Origin: Nostoc sp. FACHB-280
GTDB taxonomy: Bacteria > Cyanobacteriota > Cyanobacteriia > Cyanobacteriales > Nostocaceae
Assembly: GCF_014697615.1 (NCBI RefSeq)
Contig: NZ_JACJSD010000011.1
Coordinates: 121,607-185,606 of the forward strand
Reading direction: 5' to 3'
DNA: 64,000 bases
Under the pieces are notes generated by a model, which was not told the origin of the DNA, did no database searches, and worked only from the letters and a program-made list of their open reading frames with translations. This document shows positions 37,728-46,213 of this stretch, in pieces; positions within the stretch are counted from its first letter, which is position 1, and the number at the start of each line of letters is the position of its first letter. Both the position numbers and the translations under genes were made by a program.

Positions 37728-38349
37728 ATCGTCTCAATGGCTCCAGGTAACAATAGATTACGGTGAGTCAGCGCGGCGGGAGGACATAACCTCCGTAAGC
37801 GACTGCGTTCCCCGAAGGGTCAGCTAATCAAAATCAACTGTTGCTATTGTTCCCGTGATTTACGATGAAATAACACGGTAGAGGATTCCAATACAATTTT
37901 TTTTCAAAAACTGCACTAGTGTTTCCAACATTAATGCCGAAATCCTTCGGCCGTTGAACATTTGATTGAACCAATAGCTATTCAAATCTACAAATAAGCT
38001 TTAAATTCTGAGCTACCTAATCAGCATTTCGACGTAATTAGTATTAAATGTTACTTTTTTAACTGGTATAAACATCTGTCAGTAAATTTATGTTTAACAT
38101 TGGGTTAGTCATATCTACATGGTTATCAAAGTAATTTCCTGACGATTTAGTATTTTCTGTCTAGGGATTTTTCGGGAATATGTGGAGATAAAAATGTATG
38201 GGTAGTGGTGATCTTAGGAATGTAGGTTTTTTACAATCTGGTTGACAATAGGACAAGGGAGACAAGGAAGATCAGCCAGAACAACCTACATTTGTTAGGG
38301 TGTAGGGAGAATAACTAATAAATAATGACCAATGACACAGGACGAATGA
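37728..38349. other. Gap upstream of sigC
   Basis: About 620 bp with no credible gene. A GC-rich REP-like patch lies at 37768-37830 and a GACAAGG heptad tract at about 38250-38270. The sigC promoter must lie here but I cannot assign it. Confidence 0.5.
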
Positions 38350-39291
38350 CTATGAATGATATTCCGGCTTGATATCCCGTAGCATTAGTTCATCAAGTGC
38401 TTGTTGAGGAGTAACTTCACCTTGGAGTAAGCGATAAACTTGCTCTGTAATTGGCATATAAATATTTTGCTGCTTGGCTAATTGCATCAGAACTTGACAA
38501 GTGTTAACTCCTTCGGCCGTTCCTGGCAAATTAGCGAGGACATTTGTCAGGGTTTGACCACCAGCCATTTGATAGCCGACTTGGTAGTTACGGCTCAAAG
38601 GACTATTGCAGGTAGCTAACAAATCTCCCAGACCTGACAAACCATAAAAAGTTTCCGTCTTCGCACCTAAAAAATTGCCGATGCGAACCATTTCTGTGAG
38701 TCCACGGGTGACTAAAGCAGCTTTGGCGTTGGTTCCCAATTGTAATCCATCGCAGACACCAGCTGCGATCGCCATCACATTCTTGAGTGTTCCCCCTAAT
38801 TCCACACCCAGGGGGTCGGGATTTGTATAAACTCGGAAACGTGGTGCAGAAAATATTAACTGTACTTTTTCTGCCGCAGTGGTGATGTTGCTGGCCACTA
38901 CGGTTGCAGCTGGTAATGATTGTTGAATTTCTGCTGATAAATTTGGGCCAGATAATACCACTACTGGATGATCAGGAAATGCAGCTTGCCAAATTTGCGC
39001 CGGCGTAGCAGTAGTTTTTGGCTCTAACCCTTTTGTTGCTGTGACAAAAATTGTTTCTGGTGAAAGGGAGTAAGATTTTACTTGCAAAGCAACATCTCTT
39101 ACCCCTTTCATAGAAATAGCAGATAGCACTATGTGAGCATCTTGAATAACAGCTTCTAGTGTTTCTGTGCCATGACGCGACCATAGTCTAACTTTGTGAC
39201 CATTGGCCTCTGCTAGATTTGCTAAAGCTGTACCCCAAGCACCTGCACCTAAAATTGCAATGGTAGTTTCTTGCACCACTGTCAATACCAT
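38350..39291 (-). CDS. gpsA: Glycerol-3-phosphate dehydrogenase [NAD(P)+]
   Basis: Makes sn-glycerol 3-phosphate for phospholipids and glycolipids. The 313-residue protein starts with the dinucleotide motif ILGAGAWGTALANLA (about residues 13-27); GPNLSAEI and the catalytic-Lys segment VELGGTLKNVMAIAAG are present, as is GLSGLGDLLATC near the C-terminal domain. It is 32 bp downstream of lipA on the same strand and may be cotranscribed. Confidence 0.93.
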   Translation of the reverse strand: MVLTVVQETTIAILGAGAWGTALANLAEANGHKVRLWSRHGTETLEAVIQDAHIVLSAISMKGVRDVALQVKSYSLSPETIFVTATKGLEPKTTATPAQIWQAAFPDHPVVVLSGPNLSAEIQQSLPAATVVASNITTAAEKVQLIFSAPRFRVYTNPDPLGVELGGTLKNVMAIAAGVCDGLQLGTNAKAALVTRGLTEMVRIGNFLGAKTETFYGLSGLGDLLATCNSPLSRNYQVGYQMAGGQTLTNVLANLPGTAEGVNTCQVLMQLAKQQNIYMPITEQVYRLLQGEVTPQQALDELMLRDIKPEYHS

Positions 39292-39321
39292 TTAAAAATT
39301 CATAACTAAAAACTTGTTCAC

Positions 39322-39347
39322 ACTCAGCACTCAGCACTCAGCACTCG
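39322..39347. repeat. AGTGCTG heptads forming the lipA 3' end
   Basis: Three and a half AGTGCTG units (minus strand) encode the last six residues VLSAEC and the TGA stop of lipA, then run into the lipA-gpsA gap. Confidence 0.85.
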
Positions 39348-40214
39348 TCGAGGATAACGTTCCATTAATTCCCGGACTTGTTCTGCATGATAAGAGCTTC
39401 TGGTTAAGGGAGAAGAAACGACTTGCAAAAATCCGAGTTCTTCACCAAAGGCTTGCCATGCGGCAAATTGCTCTGGAGTAACGAACGTATCGACTTGCAA
39501 ATGTTTTTGACTGGGTTGGAGATATTGCCCAATTGTCAAAATATCACAATCGACTGCCCGTAAGTCTTGCATCACTTGGCGAATTTCGCTATCGGTTTCG
39601 CCCAAACCCACCATAATGCCAGATTTAGTGTAGAGCCAAGGTGCTATTTGCCGCGATCGCTGCAATAATTCGAGTGTGCGATCGTATTTTCCTTGGGGAC
39701 GCACCCGACGATACAGGCGAGGAACCGTTTCTGTATTATGGTTAACCACTTCTGGATTAGCTTGTAGAATGATTGCCAAAGCATCCCAATTACCACACAA
39801 ATCAGGAATTAATACCTCAATTGTGGTGTGAGGTGACACATTTCGCACCGCCGTAATGCACTCCACAAACTGCGAAGCACCACCATCTGGTAAATCATCT
39901 CGGTTAACAGAAGTAATCACAACATGATTCAGCCTCATACGCCGCACTGCTTCGGCTAATCTTGCTGGTTCTGTAGGGTCTAAAGGTTTTGGTTTTTTTT
40001 CAAAATCAATGTCACAGTAAGGACAAGCACGGGTACAAGCTGGCCCCATAATTAAAAAAGTGGCAGTACCTGCATTGAAGCACTCACCAATATTGGGACA
40101 GGATGCTTCCTCGCAAACCGTATTGAGTGCTAAATCCCGCAAAATTTCTTTAACGTTACCAACGCGCTCCCATTGAGGCGCTTTAACTCGCAACCAGTCT
40201 GGCTTTACTGTCAC
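39324..40214 (-). CDS. lipA: Lipoyl synthase
   Basis: A radical-SAM enzyme that inserts two sulfurs into octanoyl groups on lipoyl domains. Both iron-sulfur cluster motifs are present: [12 protein letters not shown] (auxiliary cluster, about residues 34-45) and CTRACPYC (radical SAM, about 60-67). The start is GTG at 40214; no in-frame ATG gives a complete N-terminus. The usual C-terminal RSSYHAEQ ends a few residues before a short tail VLSAEC supplied by a heptad repeat, so the natural stop was probably replaced. Catalytic parts are intact. Confidence 0.93.
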   Translation of the reverse strand: MTVKPDWLRVKAPQWERVGNVKEILRDLALNTVCEEASCPNIGECFNAGTATFLIMGPACTRACPYCDIDFEKKPKPLDPTEPARLAEAVRRMRLNHVVITSVNRDDLPDGGASQFVECITAVRNVSPHTTIEVLIPDLCGNWDALAIILQANPEVVNHNTETVPRLYRRVRPQGKYDRTLELLQRSRQIAPWLYTKSGIMVGLGETDSEIRQVMQDLRAVDCDILTIGQYLQPSQKHLQVDTFVTPEQFAAWQAFGEELGFLQVVSSPLTRSSYHAEQVRELMERYPRRVLSAEC

Positions 40215-40403
40215 AATCTGCTTTTACCACTGAAAGTTATACAAATCTAATCCTAGCAAGCAATCTATATATATAGTTGTCATTGGTCATTTTGTTCTGA
40301 TGACATCTATGCAGTTTTTTCTCCGCTAAATTTCTGGTTGCTCAACCTACTCCCTTTTTTGGGACATTTATGGTATTATAGTAAAAATATTACCTTTTTT
40401 TGG

Positions 40404-40477
40404 CGGGATGTAGCGCAGCTTGGTAGCGCACTTCGTTCGGGACGAAGGGGCCGCTGGTTCGAATCCAGTCATCCCGA
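40404..40477 (+). tRNA. tRNA-Pro (CGG)
   Basis: A full cloverleaf can be folded: acceptor stem CGGGATG / CATCCCG, D arm GCGC-AGCTTGGTA-GCGC, anticodon stem CTTCG / CGAAG with loop TTCGGGA (anticodon CGG) and T arm CTGGTTCGAATCCAG. The discriminator is A and CCA is not encoded. No integrase or attachment duplicate is seen beside it. Confidence 0.93.
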
Positions 40478-41188
40478 TTTAAAGCTTTAAGTTGAAATCA
40501 TCATTGTAAGTAAACTGAAAAACTTGTTTCTTGTTCAGGGAACTTTCTATAGGTAATTCAGTCTAAAGGGGTGAATTATAGTATTGGTATGCCAAATGAA
40601 ATAAAAATACTTTTCAAGTCAAGTTGAAATATCATTCAAAAGATATATTGACTTAGGGCAAGTTAATTTGAAATATTTTTATTGATAGAAATAATTAAAA
40701 GTATAGGAAGAGTTCAGTAGTTAGAAGGTGGGGAGATTGAGTCAAATTTATCTCAATCAATAGACTAATCATATTGAATTGTTCTTAAATTCTGGCTTCT
40801 GAAACCTGAGTGCTGAATTCTTACTCAGGATACTTTTTGCTATTTGACTACTTGTAGTTATTTTTCGACTATTACTAGGCAAAGATGTTGATTAATTGTG
40901 CGGCAAATAGCTGTATCAGTAATGTCATTACTGAACTAATGATTGATGTATTTATCACTTGAATATGCTATCAAATTATTCTCAGAATCTGGTAGATATA
41001 AGTAAGTAATTAATCTTCAGCAGTCACACTATTTGCCTATTTATATTACTTCACAATTGCTTTATAAAGTTAGCTATTTTTAAAACAAAGGATGAAGATA
41101 TCACATTTACGTAACGGTAATTTCCACAAGGGTGATATAAATTGTTTTTAGTATGAACAGTTAAGAATCAGTGATTATACTATAAACA
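40478..41188. other. Gap between tRNA-Pro and the lasso cluster
   Basis: About 710 bp of AT-rich sequence with no credible gene, tandem repeat or strong terminator. The lasso-cluster promoter probably lies near the right end; a TATACT hexamer at 41176-41181 is only 8 bases before the first ATG, so it is unlikely to be the -10 unless the transcript is nearly leaderless. Confidence 0.45.
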
Positions 41189-41494
41189 ATGCCAACACAA
41201 CTAAGTTCATCAGAAAAATTGAGTGTAGTAGCCTCCAGAGAGCAAATCTGTTCAGACTTGCAAGGAGAGGTGGTCATCCTTGATATTAAATCTGGTGCTT
41301 ACTATGGTTTGAATCAAGTGGGAGCCAGTATATGGAATTTCATCCAATCACCAAAGACTGTCCAAGAAATTGAAGATGCCATCCTAGCGGAATATGAAGT
41401 AGATGCAGATGTCTGCAAAAATGATATCTCAATTTTGCTAGAAGATTTAGCGGCAAAAGGATTGATAGAAATAAACAATGAAGCGTCTGCTTAA
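41189..41494 (+). CDS. PqqD-like RRE protein (lasso B1)
   Basis: A 101-residue PqqD-family protein that binds the leader peptide of the lasso precursors and hands them to the B2 protease. Features: DLQGEVVILDIKSGAYYGLNQVG at about residues 25-47 and IWNFIQSPKTVQEIEDAILAEYEVD, the usual winged-helix RRE pattern. It overlaps the B2 gene by 17 bp, so the two are translationally coupled. The split B1/B2 arrangement is common in lasso clusters outside the proteobacterial microcin J25 type. Confidence 0.88.
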   Translation: MPTQLSSSEKLSVVASREQICSDLQGEVVILDIKSGAYYGLNQVGASIWNFIQSPKTVQEIEDAILAEYEVDADVCKNDISILLEDLAAKGLIEINNEASA

Positions 41495-41909
41495 ATTATG
41501 GCAATTCAGCAACAGCGATCGCCAATTTTTATTGAAGACGTTCGTTTTGCTGGGGTTAGTGCGGCTAGGAATGTGGTTACTATCGTTTAATACTTTAAGA
41601 AAACTGATCAACAAAATCAGTAAACCAAATTTCCAGTTAGAACCAATTTCTCTGCACAAAATTGTTTGGGCAATAAATGTTAGCACGCGCTACACACCAG
41701 GTGGAGCCAAGTGCCTAGCGCGGGCTTTAACTTGCCAAGTATTAATGACTCGTTATGGTTACACACCAGAATTGCGAATCGGAGTTGTTAAAAGTGAAGC
41801 TGGCAATTTAGAGGCTCATGCTTGGATTGAAACTCAAGGGTATGTTGTCATTGGCTACCTTCCTGATCTCTCGCGCTTTACTCCATTGCCGTCTTTTTCA
41901 AGGACATAA
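41478..41909 (+). CDS. Lasso peptide leader protease (B2, transglutaminase-like)
   Basis: A 143-residue protein that removes the leader peptide. The likely catalytic triad is Cys in GGAKCLARAL, His in EAHAWIE and a following Asp in YLPDLSRF. The N-terminal half contains a hydrophobic helix (LLKTFVLLGLVRLGMWLL). The length matches stand-alone B2 proteins. It lies between the RRE protein and the cyclase, 3 bp before the cyclase start. Confidence 0.88.
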   Translation: MKRLLKLWQFSNSDRQFLLKTFVLLGLVRLGMWLLSFNTLRKLINKISKPNFQLEPISLHKIVWAINVSTRYTPGGAKCLARALTCQVLMTRYGYTPELRIGVVKSEAGNLEAHAWIETQGYVVIGYLPDLSRFTPLPSFSRT

Positions 41910-41912
41910 ATC

Positions 41913-43979
41913 ATGAGCGGTATAGTTGGCATTTACAATCTAGACAATCAGGTAATTGAACAAAAAAAGCTGGTCTTGATGGTAGATGCGATCACTCATC
42001 GGGGGCCGGATGGTGCAGATATCTGGTGTGCTGGTGTAGTTGGCTTAGGTCATCGGATGTTGTGGACGACACCAGAATCACTGCTAGAAAAATTACCTTT
42101 TGTTGATCACACCGCTAACTTAGTCATTACAGCCGATTTACGCATAGATAACCGTGATGAACTAATTTCTGCATTATCAATTCATCACTGTCCACCAGAA
42201 AAAATCACAGATAGCCAGTTAGTACTAGCAGCTTACGAAAAATGGGGTGAACAATGCCCAACCAAATTGCTTGGTGACTTTGCATTTGTAATTTGGGATC
42301 AAAATCAACAGAAATTATTCTGTGCGAGAGATCATTTTGGCATCAAACCCTTATATTACTGCTATCAACCAGGTAAGAAATTTTACTTTGCTTCGGAAAT
42401 GAAAGCACTTTTGTGTTTACCAGAAGTGCCGAAAAAGGTGAATGAAATTGCGATCGCTAATCACCTGCATCCATTCACAGAAGATAAATCGCTTACCTCC
42501 TACAAACATATACATCGATTGCCTCCGGCGCACACAATGACAGTGAGTGTCACAGGTAAATTAAAAACTCGCTCCTATTGGTCTTTAGAAATTGGGGAAG
42601 AGTTAAAACTCAACTCTGATGCCGAATATGCCGCCGCTTTCCGGGAGATATTTACCGAAGCAGTTCGTTGTCGTTTACGCAGTGCATTTCCTGTTAGTTG
42701 TCATTTGAGTGGTGGCTTAGATTCTTCTTCAATTGCTTGTGTAGCCAGAGATATCTTACAAACCAAAGGTATAAAACTTCACACCTTCTCTAACATCTTT
42801 GAAGAAGTTCCAGAATGCGACGAACGTCAATACATTAACCCTGTATTAAACCAAGGTGGATTTGTCCCCCATTACGTCCATGCTGATCAATCAGGCCCCT
42901 TATCAGAATGGCAGAACTACTATAAATATATGGAAGAACCCTTTATTGGGCCTAGCCATTTTCTCGTGTGGGGGTTAAATCGTGCCACCCAACAAGCAGG
43001 TATTCGGGTTTCTTTGGATGGTTTTGATGGTGATACAACCGTATCTCATGGTGTGACATACTTTGCCGAATTAGCACGTCAAGGCAAATGGCAGCAATTT
43101 ATTCAAGAAGCTAAGGCCATATCTCAACACTTTAATACATCACTAGCAGCCCTTTTTTATCAATATGCCATTACCTACTTAAAAGAATTAATCAAACAGC
43201 GAAAATATCTCTCTTTTGGGAAAACGGCTTGGCAAATTGGACAGCATTTTCGAGTTTCGCGGCGGAGATTATTTGTCAAATATGGAATTAAACCCTTAGT
43301 TCCTGAGTATATCTTGAAGATTTGGCGATCGCTCCGTGGTTCCAAACAAAATCAACCCCAAGTCACTTCTTTAATCAACCCGCAATTCGCCCAACAAATC
43401 GGGATCAATCCCCTCACAGCATCTCCAGAACAATACCAAAGCCCTGCTATCACAGTTAGAGAAGAACAGTGGCGTACCTTAAATTCTGCCTTGTTCACCA
43501 CAGTACTGGAACTGGGAGATTTATGTTCTGCGGCATTTTCTCTAGAGTCACGTCATCCTTTTATGGATAAACGCTTGATTGAATTTTGCCTATCTTTACC
43601 ACCAGAGCAAAAGCTCCATCAAGGATGGTCTCGCTTCATTATGCGGAGAGCTTTAGATGGTATTCTTCCCCAAGAAGTGCAGTGGCGTGGCGGCAAAACC
43701 GATATGACACCAAACTTCCAACGCGGATTATTACATCTTGATCGCGGGTTACTAGATGAAGTGATGACTGGTGATGCTAGTAATATTCAAGAATTTGTGG
43801 ATATCAACTTGCTACACAGATTCTACAACAACCTTATATCTACAACAGATGATATAAACGATGATTCAACATTACCAGTTTGGAAAGCTTTAACACTTTC
43901 TCTGTGGCTGAATCATACCCAAAAAACCATAAGTCGGACTAGGGGCAGTGCAGTTTCAGCCTGCTCCTACCTAGACTGA
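41913..43979 (+). CDS. Lasso cyclase (asparagine-synthetase-like, C protein)
   Basis: A 688-residue enzyme that adenylates the acidic side chain and closes the macrolactam ring around the peptide tail. It has an N-terminal class-II glutaminase-like domain (1-200) and an Asn-synthetase domain with the ATP motif HLSGGLDSSSIACVA (about 265-279). The glutaminase nucleophile Cys2 is replaced by Ser (MSGIVGIY), consistent with no need for ammonia; RDHFGIKPLYY is retained. The last about 18 codons and the TGA lie within a repeated hairpin (43932-43977), so the C-terminal tail may be recent. Confidence 0.92.
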   Translation: MSGIVGIYNLDNQVIEQKKLVLMVDAITHRGPDGADIWCAGVVGLGHRMLWTTPESLLEKLPFVDHTANLVITADLRIDNRDELISALSIHHCPPEKITDSQLVLAAYEKWGEQCPTKLLGDFAFVIWDQNQQKLFCARDHFGIKPLYYCYQPGKKFYFASEMKALLCLPEVPKKVNEIAIANHLHPFTEDKSLTSYKHIHRLPPAHTMTVSVTGKLKTRSYWSLEIGEELKLNSDAEYAAAFREIFTEAVRCRLRSAFPVSCHLSGGLDSSSIACVARDILQTKGIKLHTFSNIFEEVPECDERQYINPVLNQGGFVPHYVHADQSGPLSEWQNYYKYMEEPFIGPSHFLVWGLNRATQQAGIRVSLDGFDGDTTVSHGVTYFAELARQGKWQQFIQEAKAISQHFNTSLAALFYQYAITYLKELIKQRKYLSFGKTAWQIGQHFRVSRRRLFVKYGIKPLVPEYILKIWRSLRGSKQNQPQVTSLINPQFAQQIGINPLTASPEQYQSPAITVREEQWRTLNSALFTTVLELGDLCSAAFSLESRHPFMDKRLIEFCLSLPPEQKLHQGWSRFIMRRALDGILPQEVQWRGGKTDMTPNFQRGLLHLDRGLLDEVMTGDASNIQEFVDINLLHRFYNNLISTTDDINDDSTLPVWKALTLSLWLNHTQKTISRTRGSAVSACSYLD
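43932..43977 (+). repeat. Lasso hairpin element, copy 1 (overlaps cyclase end)
   Basis: AGTCG-GACT-AGGGGCAG pairs with CTGCTCCT-ACCT-AGACT: an 8-bp inner stem with one wobble, an internal loop and a 4-5 bp outer stem. It ends 71 bases before precursor 1. Copies 2 and 3 are at 44310-44355 and 44722-44767. Confidence 0.8.
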
Positions 43980-44048
43980 TTTGGTGAATATCTCAAAGCC
44001 AATATCTAGTCCAGTCAGAAACCAACAAAACAAACAGGAGACTTAACA

Positions 44049-44228
44049 ATGAAAAAAGCTTACACAGCTCCCCAACTCACAAACTACGGTAGTGTTCAAA
44101 GCGTTACTAATGCTTTTGGTAGAGCAGGTGGAACAGACTCTTTCTTCATTGGAACTAATCCTACTCCGATTCCTGGTTCAACCCTTGGACTCAGTGGTTC
44201 CCAAAATGGAGTACTCATTCCCCGCTAA
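44049..44228 (+). CDS. Lasso precursor peptide 1
   Basis: A 59-residue precursor. The leader MKKAYTAPQLTNYGSVQSV ends with the lasso motif Y-x2-P-x-L-x3-G-x5-T; Thr20 is the penultimate leader residue, so cleavage after Asn21 gives a 38-residue core starting AFGRAGGTD. Asp9 of the core is the expected ring acceptor (nine-member macrolactam from Ala1 to Asp9). The tail ends NGVLIPR. AGGAG lies 8 bases before the ATG. The core is long compared with the 15-26 residues of most characterised lasso peptides. Confidence 0.88.
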   Translation: MKKAYTAPQLTNYGSVQSVTNAFGRAGGTDSFFIGTNPTPIPGSTLGLSGSQNGVLIPR

Positions 44229-44309
44229 AACCAAGAACGATAGAAAAATACCAAACTGGTAATTTTTCACATTCGCTCTTTGGCTAAATCATAACTAAAA
44301 CAAACCATA

Positions 44310-44355
44310 GGTCTGACTAGGGGCAGTGCATCTTTAGCCTGCTCCTACCTAGACT
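44310..44355 (+). repeat. Lasso hairpin element, copy 2
   Basis: GGTCT-GACT-AGGGGCAG pairs with CTGCTCCT-ACCT-AGACT. Flanking bases are also shared with the other copies (ACCATA before, TGA-TTTGGT after). It ends 117 bases before precursor 2. Confidence 0.8.
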
Positions 44356-44472
44356 GAATTTGGTAGGCTCTCCAAGCCAATAAGGCTGTGAGTAATTAAG
44401 ATTGACCTACCCTAAGTGACTACGGCTAGATGTTCCAGTTAGAGATAAACGCAGCCAACAAAAGACAAAAAT

Positions 44473-44673
44473 ATGAAAAAAGTCTACGAAGCTCCTCAAA
44501 TAACAAACTACGGTAACGTTCAAGATATTACTAATGCTTTTGGCAGTGATGGTGCAAAAGATACTTTTCAAATCGGCAATAATCCGACTCAGTTTCCTGC
44601 CGAAATACTAGGACTAAGTGGTTCTGCTGGTAATGGAATACTTATTCCCGTAGGTAGTGATCGAGGAAGATGA
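44473..44673 (+). CDS. Lasso precursor peptide 2
   Basis: A 66-residue precursor with leader MKKVYEAPQITNYGNVQDI, Thr20-Asn21 and a 45-residue core starting AFGSDGAKD; Asp9 is conserved (Asp5 is also present but would give an unusually small ring). After the shared NGILIP the core continues with VGSDRGR, absent from the other two. Unlike precursors 1 and 3 there is no AGGAG before the ATG, so it may be less well translated. Confidence 0.85.
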   Translation: MKKVYEAPQITNYGNVQDITNAFGSDGAKDTFQIGNNPTQFPAEILGLSGSAGNGILIPVGSDRGR

Positions 44674-44721
44674 ATATTTAACACTTGTCTTGGGCTGAAT
44701 TATATCCCTATTAAAACCATA

Positions 44722-44767
44722 AGTCTGACTAGGGGCAGTTTATTTTTAACCTGCTCCTACCTAGGCT
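44722..44767 (+). repeat. Lasso hairpin element, copy 3
   Basis: AGTCT-GACT-AGGGGCAG pairs with CTGCTCCT-ACCT-AGGCT. Outer-stem differences between copies (AGTCT/AGACT, AGTCT/AGGCT, GGTCT/AGACT) keep Watson-Crick or G-T pairs, which suggests selection on structure. It ends 68 bases before precursor 3. Confidence 0.8.
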
Positions 44768-44835
44768 GAGTTGGTTACTCTCTTAAAGCCACTAGTTTAG
44801 TAAGAAATAAACAAAACAAACAGGAGACCCAAACA

Positions 44836-45018
44836 ATGAAAAAAGCTTACGAAGCACCCAAATTAACAAACTACGGTAGTGTCGAAAATGTTACCCACGC
44901 TTTTGGTACACCAGGCCCAAAAGATACTTTCCAAATCGGTAACAATCCTACTCAGATTCCTGGTGAAGTACTAGGACTAGATGGTTCTCAAAATGGGGTA
45001 CTTATTCCTCAACCATAG
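44836..45018 (+). CDS. Lasso precursor peptide 3
   Basis: A 60-residue precursor with leader MKKAYEAPKLTNYGSVENV, Thr20-His21 and a 39-residue core starting AFGTPGPKD with ring-forming Asp9. The tail shares FQIGNNPTQ and NGVLIP with the others. AGGAG is 10 bases before the ATG, in the same context as precursor 1. A strong terminator follows at 45093-45127. Confidence 0.88.
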   Translation: MKKAYEAPKLTNYGSVENVTHAFGTPGPKDTFQIGNNPTQIPGEVLGLDGSQNGVLIPQP

Positions 45019-45092
45019 CCTTAGCAAAGATATAGGTGTAATAGCATCACTGATACTATTATCCCTAAATCAAATCTAGAGCTAGTAAATAA

Positions 45093-45127
45093 AGTAATCC
45101 TAAAAACTAGCTTTTTTTAGGATTACT
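45093..45127 (+). terminator. Terminator after the lasso precursors
   Basis: Stem AGTAATCCTAAAAA / TTTTTTAGGATTACT with a loop of about 5 bases and T-rich right arm, 75 bp past precursor 3. It separates the precursor genes from the kinase-like and ABC genes, which may need read-through or their own promoter. Confidence 0.8.
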
Positions 45128-45286
45128 GCAAAATCTCAATGAGATGTTTGGAAACATCAGGAATGCTTTTTCCTGATGGCTTCCTTTATTACAGATTGTC
45201 AGGGCTTTGTCAACTCAAAAGCGTTAGTAAAACTGAGTTTTGCGTAAATAAAATAATTATTCACTTCTTATCCAATAATATTTCCG

Positions 45287-46180
45287 ATGCACGTTTACAC
45301 CGCATACAACCTAGGCATTCACTCGGAATTACCCTTACCTGAACTCATCCCCAGTGACAAACCAGCAGATGTAGTGATCCGTTTTGGTAAGCTCAATGAT
45401 CCACAACAAAAGCGTAGTGATGGAGGCAATTACCTATTAGCGAGAATTGACGAATTCGGTATGGTGTTGGTGAAAGATGGTAAAGAAATTGTTCTTGATC
45501 CCAACCCTGGTGTTGATGAAGCATTAACTCGGACTTTTCTCTTGGGTGTGATTATTTGCGTATTGCTCAGACAGAGGGGCTTGCTTGTACTTCATGCTAG
45601 TAGTGTAGTCATCAATGGTAGTGCAGTTGCCTTTATGGCTGACTCTGGCTTTGGCAAGTCAACCTTAGCGGAATGTTTTCACGCTCACGGCTACAGCATT
45701 TTGACAGATGATGTTTTGGCAATTCAAGTTGGTGAACAACAGCCGCTAGTCATTCCGGGTTTCCCCCAAATTAAGTTGTGGCCTGATGCTGCGGCTTCTT
45801 TTGGTCATGTTCCAGATAGTTTACCTTTACTAAATTCCCAAACTATTAAGCGGGTTCACCGACTCCAAGATGGTTTCTTTCAGAAATCTGTACCCCTGAA
45901 AAAGATTTATGTGTTAGCTGGCGGAACCCACCCAGAAATCGTTCCTTTAGAACCAAAACAAAGCTTTGGTGAATTAGTGCGACATTCTAGGGAAATGCAA
46001 GCCTTGACTGCACCAGAATTTCTCAAAGCACATTTCCAGCAATGTATGAGTGTAGTTCAAAAAGTGCCTATTTGTAGTTTACGACGGCAACGTTCTTTAG
46101 CTGCACTACCTGAGTTGGTGAAGCTAGTGGAAAATGATGTAGCTAAAAGAAACTTGTCTCCAGTTACAATCAAAGTTTAA
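45287..46180 (+). CDS. HPr-kinase-like protein of the lasso cluster
   Basis: A 297-residue protein with an HprK-type P-loop ADSGFGKSTLAE (about residues 118-129), preceded by LLVLHASSVVINGSAV and followed by ILTDDVLAIQV, the HprK/PCK-like pattern. Members of this family occur in lasso clusters and some phosphorylate the C-terminal Ser of the peptide (known for paeninodin). None of the three cores here ends in Ser, so phosphorylation elsewhere, or another function, must be considered. It lies between the precursor terminator and the ABC exporter gene. Confidence 0.8.
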   Translation: MHVYTAYNLGIHSELPLPELIPSDKPADVVIRFGKLNDPQQKRSDGGNYLLARIDEFGMVLVKDGKEIVLDPNPGVDEALTRTFLLGVIICVLLRQRGLLVLHASSVVINGSAVAFMADSGFGKSTLAECFHAHGYSILTDDVLAIQVGEQQPLVIPGFPQIKLWPDAAASFGHVPDSLPLLNSQTIKRVHRLQDGFFQKSVPLKKIYVLAGGTHPEIVPLEPKQSFGELVRHSREMQALTAPEFLKAHFQQCMSVVQKVPICSLRRQRSLAALPELVKLVENDVAKRNLSPVTIKV

Positions 46181-46213
46181 GAAATTAAATTTAGTGCGAT
46201 CGCCATTTTAAAT

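Noticed and set aside
40404..40477. tRNA-Pro as an integration site for a mobile element
   Set aside because: No integrase gene and no partial tRNA duplicate is seen nearby.
45139..45342. Open frame of 67 codons before the HPr-kinase-like gene
   Set aside because: It overlaps the kinase start in another frame, has no recognisable features and no ribosome-binding site.
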